Part shown: one piece after another, positions 28,325 through 36,762 of the stretch
How positions within the stretch are numbered: the first letter of the stretch is position 1
Layout of the letters: every line of letters begins with the position of its first letter
DNA from: Paraburkholderia agricolaris
Lineage (GTDB): Bacteria > Pseudomonadota > Gammaproteobacteria > Burkholderiales > Burkholderiaceae
Length of the DNA: 64,000 nucleotides
Assembly: GCF_009455635.1 (NCBI RefSeq)
Contig: NZ_QPER01000002.1
Location: forward strand, 1,674,001 to 1,738,000
Direction: 5' to 3'
The notes under the pieces: model-generated
What the model was told of the DNA's origin: nothing
Databases searched by the model: none
Seen by the model: the letters and a program-made list of their open reading frames with translations, nothing else
Program-made: the position numbers and the translations under genes

Positions 28325-30208
28325 GTGGCAATAGATGCTCCGTCAGACCTCCGCGCTGATGCCCCTTACTACCTGCTGAACTTCGAGCGTGCGCTCGCGT
28401 GGCTTGCCGAGCGTTACGACGATCTGCTGGACGCGCACGAACACGGTTTTCTGCGCGATTTCGCCGCTTTGCCGCAGCCTTCGCGTGCGTTGCTGGTTCG
28501 CATGCTGATGCGCAAGGGCGAACTGTTCCGCGCCAGCCGCCTTTCTTATGACGAGATCGGCTGTCCCTTCGAGGCCGTTGCTCCCCTGGCGGCGCTCGGC
28601 TGGGTCGACACTGAACCGCACCTGACGCTCGACGATCTGTTCGCGCTCACAACCCGTCCCGAGTTGCTGCTGATCTTTGCGGATGCCATCGCGTTGATTC
28701 CAGGCGCGAAGGGCTTGCGCAAACCCGATCTGCTGGAAGCGCTGCGGCCGTTGTTCGCCGACGGCAAAGGCGAAGGCGAAGGCGAAGGCGAAGGCGAAGG
28801 CGAAGGCGAAGGCGAAGGCGAGGAACGAAGCGTTGCCGCGCATCCGTTGTCCACATGGCATTGCGAAACCACCGACCGCGTCTTCCACGTCGCCGTCGCG
28901 CCGCTCTGCGAACGTCTGCGCCTGATGTTCTTCGGCAATCTCCAGCAGGACTGGTCGGAGTTCGTGCTTGCCGATCTCGGGGTGTTCCAGTACGAGAAGG
29001 TTGCGTTCGCGCCGTCGTCGCGCGCATTCCAGCAGCGTGCGGACGTGGACGTCTACCTTGCGTTGCAGGCCTGCCGCGAAGCACTCGAATGGCTGCCCGC
29101 GGGTGACGCTGAAGCCGCCGCGATCGACGAACTCGTCGCCGCGATTGCCGCAATCGAAATTTCGAATCCCTGGCTCGAAACACGGCGCGCGAAATTGCTG
29201 TTTCGTGTCGGCCAGCATTGCGAGCGTCAATGGAACTGGCCTGCTGCGCTGGCCGTTTATGAGCGCTGTGCGTGGCCTGGCGCGCGCCATCGGCGCTTGC
29301 GGGTGCTCGAGCGCAGCGAACGGTTCGACGAAGCCTTCGCCCTCGCTTCGCAAGCCGCTGGCACGCCTGAAAGCGAAGAGGAAATGCAGCGCGTCGCGCG
29401 CATGCTGCCGCGGTTGCAGCGCAAGCGCGGCGAGCGGGTGGCGCGCGTGCCTGCCGCACGGCCGGTGGAGCGCAGCACACTGGTGCTGCCAAAGCCGGAG
29501 GCGCCACAACCGGTCGAATACGTTGCCCGGGATCATTTGACTTGCGAGTCCGCGCCGGTTCATTACGTCGAAAACGCGCTGATCAACTCGCTGTTCGGTT
29601 TGCTGTGCTGGGAGCCGGTGTTCGCGGCGGTGCCCGGCGCATTCTTCCATCCGTTCCAGCGCGGACCCGCCGATCTGCATGCGCCGGATTTTCATGCGCG
29701 CCGCGCGGACCAATTCGCCACCTGTCTGGCGCAACTCGAGAGCAGTGCCTATCGCGAAACGATTCTGCGGCATCTGCAAAGCAAGGCGGGTCTGCAATCG
29801 CCGTTTGTATTCTGGGGCTTGCTGACGCCGGAACTGGTGGCGTTGGCGCTCGATTGCCTGCCGGCCGCGCATCTGAAACTGTGGTTCGAGCGTCTGCTGC
29901 GCGATATCCGCGGCAACCGCTCAGGCCTGCCGGACCTGATTCGCTTCTGGCCGGCCGAGCGCCGTTATGAGTTGATCGAAGTGAAGGGCCCCGGCGACCG
30001 CTTGCAGGACAATCAGATCCGCTGGCTCGCCTACTGCGCGCAGCACGGCATGCCGGTACGGGTACTCGACGTACGCTGGGCCGATGAAGATGCCGCTAAG
30101 CCCGAGATGGTGACGGTGATGGAAACGGTGACAGCAGCCACGACAGCGGCTCCAGAAGCAGCGGCGGAAAACGTCACCACCGGTGCCGCGAACGAGGGCG
30201 CCACATGA
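28325..30208 (+). CDS. FAN1-like VRR-NUC structure-specific nuclease
   Basis: Nuclease of 627 residues related to FAN1, which cuts flap and interstrand-crosslink structures. N-terminal helical HTH block (RALLVRMLMRKGELFRASRL), a middle region of TPR-like helices, and a C-terminal VRR-NUC domain with active-site residues Asp537 (SGLPDLIRF), Glu552 and Lys554 (YELIEVKGPGDRLQDNQIRW). The start is GTG at 28325; no ATG is available in frame before the conserved region. Residues 149-166 are a (Gly-Glu)9 tract coded by a hexanucleotide repeat. The tail after residue 600 is Thr/Ala-rich. The stop overlaps the helicase start (ATGA), so the two proteins are probably made together. Confidence 0.9.
   Translation: MAIDAPSDLRADAPYYLLNFERALAWLAERYDDLLDAHEHGFLRDFAALPQPSRALLVRMLMRKGELFRASRLSYDEIGCPFEAVAPLAALGWVDTEPHLTLDDLFALTTRPELLLIFADAIALIPGAKGLRKPDLLEALRPLFADGKGEGEGEGEGEGEGEGEGEERSVAAHPLSTWHCETTDRVFHVAVAPLCERLRLMFFGNLQQDWSEFVLADLGVFQYEKVAFAPSSRAFQQRADVDVYLALQACREALEWLPAGDAEAAAIDELVAAIAAIEISNPWLETRRAKLLFRVGQHCERQWNWPAALAVYERCAWPGARHRRLRVLERSERFDEAFALASQAAGTPESEEEMQRVARMLPRLQRKRGERVARVPAARPVERSTLVLPKPEAPQPVEYVARDHLTCESAPVHYVENALINSLFGLLCWEPVFAAVPGAFFHPFQRGPADLHAPDFHARRADQFATCLAQLESSAYRETILRHLQSKAGLQSPFVFWGLLTPELVALALDCLPAAHLKLWFERLLRDIRGNRSGLPDLIRFWPAERRYELIEVKGPGDRLQDNQIRWLAYCAQHGMPVRVLDVRWADEDAAKPEMVTVMETVTAATTAAPEAAAENVTTGAANEGAT
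28769..28822 (+). repeat. Hexanucleotide repeat GGCGAA (x8, plus one variant) in the VRR-NUC gene
   Basis: Eight perfect GGCGAA units (28769-28816) and one GGCGAG unit encode (Gly-Glu)9. Copy-number change adds or removes two residues without a frameshift, so it would tune linker length rather than switch the gene off. Confidence 0.9.
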
Positions 30209-32481
30209 CTTACGTGGTCGCCGTGCGGGCGATGTGCGAATTTACCGCGAGGCGCGGCGACCTGGATCTACGCTTCACGCCCGCTCCCACCTCGCTGGAA
30301 GGCATGGCGGGCCACGTGACGGTGGCCGGGCGGCGCGCGGGCGGCTATGAAACCGAGATCACGCTAAGCGGCACGCATCGTGGCCTGACCGTGCGTGGCC
30401 GCGCCGACGGCTACGATCCGGTGTCGAACCGGCTGGAAGAGGTCAAGACCTATCGCGGCGCGCTCGAACGGATGCCCGCCAATCACCGGACCCTGCATTG
30501 GGCGCAGGCGCTGGTGTACGGCCATCTGCTATGCCATGCCCGCGGGCTCGGCGAATTGACGGTCGCGCTGGTGTACTTCGATATCGGCACTCAGAAGGAA
30601 ACGTCGCTGGCCGAAACACACAGTGCACGTGAGTTGGAGATTTTCTTCGTCGAGCAATGTGAGTGCTTTCTCGATTGGGCCGTACAGGAAGAGGCCCATC
30701 GCGCGGCGCGCAATACCGCGCTCAGCGCCTTGCAGTTTCCGCACGGCGCGTTCCGCAGCGGGCAGCGCGAACTCGCGGTGTCGGTGTATCGTGCCGCGCG
30801 AGACGGCACGCCGTTGATGGCGCAAGCGCCAACCGGCATCGGCAAGACACTGGCGACGATTTTTCCACTGCTCAAGGCGTGCGCGTCAGAACAGATCGAC
30901 CGCGTGTTCTTCCTCACCGCGAAGACGCCGGGCCGCGCGCTTGCCCTCGATGCGATCGAAACGCTGCATCGGAGCGCCGCGCCGTCCGCAGCGCGGTTGC
31001 CGCTCAGAACGCTGGAGCTGGTCGCGCGTGACAAAGCCTGCGAGCATCCCGACAAAGCCTGCAACGGCGAGTCCTGTCCGCTCGCGCATGGCTTCTACGA
31101 CCGGCTCGATGCGGCCCGCAGCACGGCTTTGGCCGGGCCGAAGCTCGACCGGGCGTCGGTGCGCGAAGCGGCGCTCGCGCACGAGATCTGCCCGTACTAT
31201 CTGGCGCAGGAACTGGCGCGCTGGTCCGACGTGGTGGTCGGCGATTACAACTATTACTACGACAGCAGCGCGATGTTGTACGCGCTCACGCAGATCAATC
31301 AGTGGCGCGTCGGCGTGCTGGTAGACGAGGCGCACAACCTGCTCGATCGGGCACGCCGCATGTACAGCGCGTCGCTCGACCAGGCGGCGTTCCGGCTCGC
31401 CCGCAAAACCGCACCGGCAACCCTGAAGAGGCCGCTTGAACGGCTTCAGCGCGAGTGGAACGCCGTCAAACGCGCGCAGACCGGCACCTATCAGGTCTAC
31501 GCCGAGGTACCCGGCAAACTGCTTGCGGCGGCACAAAACCTGATCGGCGCAGTGACGGACCAGTTGGCCGAAGCGCCGCTTTCTATCGACGAGGCGTCGT
31601 TGCGGTTTTTCTTCGACGCCATGCATTTCGTCGCGCTGGCGGAGCAGTTCGGCGAGCATTCGATTTTCGACATCACGCTCAGCACGGATCGCTACGCGCC
31701 GCGCGACAAGACGAACGCCACGCTGTGCGTGCGCAATGTGATCCCCGCACCGTTTCTCGCCGGGCGCTACGCTGCCGCGCGCACCACGGTGATGTTTTCC
31801 GGCACGCTCAATCCGCATTATTTCTATCGCGACACGCTGGGTCTGCCTGAGCAGGCCAACTGGCTCGAGGTCGAAGGACCGTTTCGCGCCGAGCAGTTGC
31901 AGGTGCGCGTGGCGGGCAATGTATCGACGCGCTGGCGCGACCGCGAGCGTTCGCTCGTGCCCATTGTCGATCTGATTGCGAAGCAGTACGCCGCGATGCC
32001 GGGCAACTATCTCGGGTTTCTGAGCAGCTTCGAGTATCTGCAGCAGGTGGTGGGGTTGATGCGCGAGCGTCATCCGGAACTGCCGGTATGGGCACAGGAA
32101 CCGGGTATGGACGAGGCCGCGCGCGATGCGTTCCTCGCGCGCTTTCGCACCACGGGGCAGGGTGTCGGCTTTGCAGTGTTAGGCGGCGCGTTTTCCGAGG
32201 GCGTCGATCTGGTCGGGCAGCAGTTGATCGGCGCCTTCATCGCGACGCTCGGTCTGCCGCAAATGAACGACGTCAACGAGCAGATGCGCCGCACGATGGA
32301 CGCGAAGTTCGGCAACGGCTACGACTACATGTATCTGTATCCGGGTTTGCAGAAGGTCGTGCAAGCCGCGGGGCGGGTCATCCGGACCGAGCAGGATCAG
32401 GGCGTGGTGCATCTGATCGACGACCGTTACCGGCGGCCGGAAGTGCGCCGGCTGTTGCCGCGCTGGTGGCAGGTGCAATAG
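30205..32481 (+). CDS. XPD/DinG-like Fe-S helicase with N-terminal PD-(D/E)XK nuclease domain
   Basis: Superfamily 2 helicase of 758 residues. The first 150 residues look like a RecB/Cas4-type nuclease: Asp68 (GRADGYDP) and Glu79-x-Lys81 (LEEVKTY), then QALVYGHLL as the motif that follows. The helicase part has Walker A APTGIGKT at 208-215, DEAH at 374-377, the late motifs GAFSEGVDLVG and QAAGRVIRTEQDQG, and four cysteines (279, 286, 291, 329) placed as in the XPD iron-sulfur cluster. It is coupled to the VRR-NUC gene by a 4-nt overlap. The pair would supply two nucleases and a 5'-3' helicase for repair of branched or crosslinked DNA; that joint role is an inference. Confidence 0.9.
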   Translation: MTYVVAVRAMCEFTARRGDLDLRFTPAPTSLEGMAGHVTVAGRRAGGYETEITLSGTHRGLTVRGRADGYDPVSNRLEEVKTYRGALERMPANHRTLHWAQALVYGHLLCHARGLGELTVALVYFDIGTQKETSLAETHSARELEIFFVEQCECFLDWAVQEEAHRAARNTALSALQFPHGAFRSGQRELAVSVYRAARDGTPLMAQAPTGIGKTLATIFPLLKACASEQIDRVFFLTAKTPGRALALDAIETLHRSAAPSAARLPLRTLELVARDKACEHPDKACNGESCPLAHGFYDRLDAARSTALAGPKLDRASVREAALAHEICPYYLAQELARWSDVVVGDYNYYYDSSAMLYALTQINQWRVGVLVDEAHNLLDRARRMYSASLDQAAFRLARKTAPATLKRPLERLQREWNAVKRAQTGTYQVYAEVPGKLLAAAQNLIGAVTDQLAEAPLSIDEASLRFFFDAMHFVALAEQFGEHSIFDITLSTDRYAPRDKTNATLCVRNVIPAPFLAGRYAAARTTVMFSGTLNPHYFYRDTLGLPEQANWLEVEGPFRAEQLQVRVAGNVSTRWRDRERSLVPIVDLIAKQYAAMPGNYLGFLSSFEYLQQVVGLMRERHPELPVWAQEPGMDEAARDAFLARFRTTGQGVGFAVLGGAFSEGVDLVGQQLIGAFIATLGLPQMNDVNEQMRRTMDAKFGNGYDYMYLYPGLQKVVQAAGRVIRTEQDQGVVHLIDDRYRRPEVRRLLPRWWQVQ

Positions 32482-32578
32482 GTGAAATAGGTGCAATAGG
32501 TGCAATAGGTGCAATAGGTGCAATAGGTGCAATAGGTGAAATAGGTGAAATAGGTGAAATAGGCGTAATTGGCGTAAT
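32471..32578 (+). repeat. 9-bp tandem repeat (AGGTGCAAT/AGGTGAAAT) across the helicase stop codon
   Basis: Ten units (32471-32560) and two degenerate ones follow each other without gaps. The helicase stop TAG spans the first and second units (32479-32481), and each unit re-creates the same TAG in the helicase frame, so copy number does not change the protein. In another frame it reads as Ile-Gly-Ala/Glu repeats but has no independent start. Confidence 0.9.
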
Positions 32579-32693
32579 TGGCACAAGCCGATCTCTTTAC
32601 CTCCCAGGTAATCGACCTGCCTACCGCCGCCAGGCAAAGTGGCGGCACGGCACAACGATTCCGACCCAGGCGACCCAAGCTAAAGAGGCTCTC

Positions 32694-33545
32694 ATGAACG
32701 CAACCGCACCGTATCTCACCGACGAACCCAACACCATCCGCACCGCGGACCATACGCGTCTGTTCTACCGCGACTGGGGGCATGGCACGCCGCTCGTGTT
32801 CCTGTCCGGCTGGACGCTGAATTCGGACATGTGGGCCTATCAGATGGAGCCGCTGTCGCGCCTCGGCTGCCGTTGCATCGCTTATGACCGCCGCGGCCAC
32901 GGCCGTTCGAGCGACCCGGGGCGCGGCTACGACTTCGACACGCTCGCCGCCGATCTCGACAGCGTGCTGAGCACGCTCGATCTGAGCAACGTGACGCTGG
33001 TGGCGCATTCGATCGCGAGTGGCGAAGCGGTGCGCTACCTGACGCGCTACGGCGCGGAACGTGTGGCCCGGGTTGCGTTTGTCGCGCCGGCCGCCACGCC
33101 GTATCTGCTGAAAACCGAAGACAATCCGAACGGGATCGACGCCGCTCTGTTCGAGCAAGGCCGCGTTGCGCTGAGCCGCTCTTTCCCCGACTGGATCGAG
33201 GCCAATGCCGCGCCTTACTTCGGATCGGGCACGTCGCGCGCACCGCTCGACTGGACGATTCGCATGATGCTGCAAACCTCGCATCAGGCCATGCTCGAAC
33301 TCGCCCGTGTTCAGACCATCACCGATTTTCGCGCGGAGTTGGCCCGCATCCGCGTGCCGTCGCTGGTCGTGCAGGGTGACCGCGACGCCTCAGCGCCGCT
33401 CGAATTGACTGGCCGGCCCACGGCGGCGCTGATCGAAGGTGCGTCGCTGAACGTCTACGAAGGCGCCGGTCATGGCCTCTACTTCACGCATGCGGAGAGG
33501 TTGAACCAGGATTTGCTGGCGTTCCTGGGCCACCGGCCGGCTTAG
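32694..33545 (+). CDS. Alpha/beta hydrolase (esterase / haloperoxidase-like)
   Basis: Soluble hydrolase of 283 residues. Fold marks: PLVFLSGWTLNSDMW (oxyanion region), YDRRGHGRSSDPGRGYDFDT, nucleophile Ser106 in AHSIASGE, Asp231 in QGDRDASAP and His260 in GAGHGLYFTH. The sequence resembles arylesterases annotated as non-heme chloroperoxidases. The nucleophile elbow is HSIAS rather than the usual GHSMG, a variation found in part of the family. GAGG five bases before the ATG sets the start; the open frame upstream is made of the 9-bp repeat and is not coding. The last 62 bp overlap the convergent channel gene. Confidence 0.9.
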   Translation: MNATAPYLTDEPNTIRTADHTRLFYRDWGHGTPLVFLSGWTLNSDMWAYQMEPLSRLGCRCIAYDRRGHGRSSDPGRGYDFDTLAADLDSVLSTLDLSNVTLVAHSIASGEAVRYLTRYGAERVARVAFVAPAATPYLLKTEDNPNGIDAALFEQGRVALSRSFPDWIEANAAPYFGSGTSRAPLDWTIRMMLQTSHQAMLELARVQTITDFRAELARIRVPSLVVQGDRDASAPLELTGRPTAALIEGASLNVYEGAGHGLYFTHAERLNQDLLAFLGHRPA

Positions 33546-36057
33546 GGTCGGCCGGCGGCTGATCGTCGAGCGGTGCGTCGGCTTTTGCGGCGGCCGCCGT
33601 CTTCAGCGAGGTATCGGCTGCCGGCGTTGCCGGCGCCGGGCCTTCCGGTGCGGTCTTGGGGGCGTCATCCGGCGTGCCGTTCGATTCGACTTTGGCCGCC
33701 ACGCTCTCCGGGTCCCACGTCAGCAAATGCCGTTGCGGGTTCGCGATGGCGATGCCGCGAGTGCTGAACTGATCGAGAATGCGCCGGTTGAATTCGCGCT
33801 GTACGCCCCAGCGCGCGGTGTCGCGGCATTGGATCTGACCGGCCAGCGTTACCGCCGAGCCATCCACTCCATCCACGCCCCAGAAGCTGAAGTCGGACAG
33901 GATGCCGTCCTTGTATTTCTCATCCTCGCGCAGCGCGGCGCCGATTTCCTTCAGCGTGGCGATTGCCAGATCCACATCTTCGCCGAACACGATATTCACT
34001 TTTACCGCCGCATTGCCGAGTCCGCGATTGGTGTTGTTCACTGTGGAAACCGAACTGAACGGCACGGTGTAGAGCGAGCCGTCGCTGCCGCGCAGCCGCA
34101 CGGTACGAATCGACAAATACTCGACCGTGCCGGACACGCCCGCGAGCGTGACCCAGTCGCCGACCTGCATGGCGTTTTCCATCAGCAGGAACATGCCGGT
34201 GATGAAATCCTGCACCAACTTTTGCGAGCCGAAGCCGAGCGCCACGCCGAAGATACTCGCGCCTGCCAGCAGCGGGCCGATGTTCACGCCGAGCTCGCTC
34301 AGGCCTGTGAGCACCACCACCAGCGCGATCACGCAGAAGAGCACGCTGCGCAGCATCGGCAGGAGAGTACGCAGACGCGCGGCGCGCACCAGGTCGCCGC
34401 TCGTGGTCCAGCGGTCCAGCCGCTTTTCGATCGCCACGTTGGCGCCTTCCCACACCACCAGCGCGATCCCCGCAGCGACCCCGATCGTGACCAGCGCCGA
34501 AGCCAGCCGATGACCGATCGAACCGGTCTGGAACAGCTCGCCCACGTCGACACCCCATACCTGCAGCAGCGCGAGTGCGGTGACGATGCCGATGATCCAC
34601 GAGACGATCCGCCGCAGCAGCGGGTAATAGCGGTAGGCATGCTCCTGCACGAGTGACTTTTCCGTATCGCCTTGTACATTGAAGAGCCGCGCCATGGCGC
34701 CGAAAATCACGATCGAGACGACCCGCGCGCCGACCAGGATCGCCAGCGTAATGCCACCGAGATGCAGCAGGGTGTGGTAGCCGTTCTGCACGTCGAGCGC
34801 CCAGATGAACCAGAGCGCCATGACGATGAACGCGGCGAACCACGCCCATGCGTCGGCGAGGGCATGGCCGAACATTTCCAGCGACTTGCTCGCGGCGAAG
34901 CGCTTGCGGATCCGGTCGCCGACCGGCTTCGAGCAACGCAGGATCAGGATCGAGATCATGATGTGGCCGGCGAGCGCGACCACCTTCATCAGCGCGAGAT
35001 GCGCCGCATCGTTCAGGCCGAGCGACTGCGCTATCTCCGCGATCGCCGAACCGGCGCCGACCACCGCAACGATCCTCACGATCCAGCGCTGCAAGAAAAC
35101 AGCCCACGTATCGCTCATGCGCAACAGACGCAGGCGCGGCGCGGTGGGTTGCAGGAAGAAGCCGCTGCCGATCACGATCAGGCGGCACAGTACGTAGATG
35201 TCGATGATCGAATCGAGCGCGCGGTCCTGCGGCGTGCCGTCGGTGGTGAAGATCGACATCAGCGCGCTTGCCGTGGCGACGAATATCGCCAGCGGCAACA
35301 GGCGCAGCACGGCAGTCAGCAGCGCGCGCGGCAGACGTTGCAGGAGCGTCCAGTGATGCACGGCGTGCTGCTTGCCTTTGGCCTCGATGGCTTTGCCGCT
35401 GGTGGGCGACGGTGTGGGCGTGCTGGCGGATGCGCCTGGCAGGCCGGTTGGCGGCACGGTGGTGTCATCGGCCGCCTGTTCGCGCCGTGCGGCGAGGGCC
35501 GTGTAGGCGCGGCGCAGCACGCGGCGCGCGAACCATTCGAGCCCAAGCGCGGGCAGCAGCGCCGCCAGCAGCGACCACACCACCTGACCCAATATGCTGC
35601 GTGCTTGCGGGTTGGTCGATTGCCAATGCCACCAGGCACGCACCGATGCGACGTCGAGCAGCGCGGCGAGCGAGCTGCGTATCGATGCGCCGAGGCGTAC
35701 GGCCCAATGCGCGCCTTGACGCGCCAGTTGCGAGGCAAGACCATTGGACTGGAATGCGGCTGGAACGAGCGCGGCGGCGCTGCTGGCCGCTGCCGGCGCT
35801 GAAGCCGCGGTTGCTGCCGAGGCAGGCGGAGCGCTGAGGGCGCCCGCAGCGGCGATCGCCTGGAGGGTGTCGCTGACTTGCGCGCGGCGGGCGGGGTCAT
35901 TGAGGACGCTGAGGGCCTGACGGGCCTGTTCGGGCGTCAAGGTGAGCGCGGCGGCGGATGCCCCTGATGCGGCGGCGGGTTGCACCGCGGCGGCAAAGAC
36001 CGGCGCGGTGCTCAGAACGAGAAAAAGAAGAAACCAGGCTTGAAGTATTTTGCGCAT
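33484..36057 (-). CDS. Large MscS-family mechanosensitive channel
   Basis: Inner-membrane channel of 857 residues that releases solutes on osmotic downshock. Signal peptide MRKILQAWFLLFLVLSTAPV, an Ala-rich periplasmic N-terminus (LTPEQARQALSVLNDPARRA), about ten hydrophobic segments, then the conserved MscS core with pore helix (LLAGASIFGVALGFGSQKLV) and beta domain (FITGMFLLMENAMQVGDWV, RLRGSDGSLYTVPFSSV, NNTNRG). A Pro/Ala-rich C-terminal tail of about 70 residues overlaps the end of the hydrolase gene on the other strand. It resembles E. coli YbiO-type channels. I start at 36057 because of the signal peptide; an upstream ATG at 36162 lacks support. Confidence 0.9.
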   Translation of the reverse strand: MRKILQAWFLLFLVLSTAPVFAAAVQPAAASGASAAALTLTPEQARQALSVLNDPARRAQVSDTLQAIAAAGALSAPPASAATAASAPAAASSAAALVPAAFQSNGLASQLARQGAHWAVRLGASIRSSLAALLDVASVRAWWHWQSTNPQARSILGQVVWSLLAALLPALGLEWFARRVLRRAYTALAARREQAADDTTVPPTGLPGASASTPTPSPTSGKAIEAKGKQHAVHHWTLLQRLPRALLTAVLRLLPLAIFVATASALMSIFTTDGTPQDRALDSIIDIYVLCRLIVIGSGFFLQPTAPRLRLLRMSDTWAVFLQRWIVRIVAVVGAGSAIAEIAQSLGLNDAAHLALMKVVALAGHIMISILILRCSKPVGDRIRKRFAASKSLEMFGHALADAWAWFAAFIVMALWFIWALDVQNGYHTLLHLGGITLAILVGARVVSIVIFGAMARLFNVQGDTEKSLVQEHAYRYYPLLRRIVSWIIGIVTALALLQVWGVDVGELFQTGSIGHRLASALVTIGVAAGIALVVWEGANVAIEKRLDRWTTSGDLVRAARLRTLLPMLRSVLFCVIALVVVLTGLSELGVNIGPLLAGASIFGVALGFGSQKLVQDFITGMFLLMENAMQVGDWVTLAGVSGTVEYLSIRTVRLRGSDGSLYTVPFSSVSTVNNTNRGLGNAAVKVNIVFGEDVDLAIATLKEIGAALREDEKYKDGILSDFSFWGVDGVDGSAVTLAGQIQCRDTARWGVQREFNRRILDQFSTRGIAIANPQRHLLTWDPESVAAKVESNGTPDDAPKTAPEGPAPATPAADTSLKTAAAAKADAPLDDQPPADPKPAGGPGTPANPGSTSPHA

Positions 36058-36294
36058 AGGGTGTAAAGCGGGGTACCAGGTTCGGACGGTGGTGCCGGGA
36101 CGCGTGAACCGGTTCGGCGGCGTGACCCTGAACCGACACGGGATTGATCGTACAAGTTCCATCCGTGGCGGCTTTCGGTGGCCACGCGAAAGCTTGGCCA
36201 GATGGTCCGGATTGTAACGTCAGGTAGCAAAAAGCTTGCCTATCAGACGGTACAGCCGCCGACGCCGCCGCGAACCCGCAGGCGTACCCATCGC

Positions 36295-36645
36295 CTATTC
36301 CGTTGCGTCCACCGCGCCCGTTGCCGGCACCCCAAGCGTGCCTTCGACCACTTCGGTGAAGGTGCGCTCCTCGCGCAGAATGAAGCGCCTGGTCTGCGCG
36401 AACTGGAAATTTTCCCGCGCTTCCGCATCGCTGCGCAGACGCGCCCGATAAGTTTCATAGGCGGCGAGGCTGTCGAATGCAATCAGGCCCCAGGCGATGT
36501 CGTTGGTGCCTTCATGGGGCAAAAAATAGCCGATCAGATGGCCGCCGCAGCGAGGAATGATGCGGCCCCAGTTGCGAGCGTAGTCGTTGAAGGCGTCGCG
36601 CTGGAATGGATCGATCTGATAGCGGATAAAGCAGGTCATTGTCAT
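36295..36645 (-). CDS. NIPSNAP-family protein
   Basis: Small cytoplasmic protein of 116 residues with the ferredoxin-like alpha+beta NIPSNAP fold: [20 protein letters not shown], then [20 protein letters not shown] and [25 protein letters not shown] lies seven bases before the ATG at 36645; the frame is open to 36726 but that part looks non-coding. The family often sits with enzymes of small-molecule metabolism; its reaction is unknown. Confidence 0.88.
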   Translation of the reverse strand: MTMTCFIRYQIDPFQRDAFNDYARNWGRIIPRCGGHLIGYFLPHEGTNDIAWGLIAFDSLAAYETYRARLRSDAEARENFQFAQTRRFILREERTFTEVVEGTLGVPATGAVDATE

Positions 36646-36762
36646 GTGCAGGCTCCCGATCAAGTAGTAGTGGTGGTCTGAGATACCGGTTACCAGTATG
36701 GCGGCCGGTTGACCACGACGTTTCACAGCCTTCTGAACTGTCGATGAAATAGCGCTGCCTCT

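Noticed and set aside
32471..32578. CRISPR array
   Set aside because: Units are 9 bp and contiguous without spacers, and no cas gene is present.
32088..32693. Upstream extension of the alpha/beta hydrolase frame
   Set aside because: It reads through the helicase gene in another frame and through the 9-bp repeat; the true start has its own SD at 32694.
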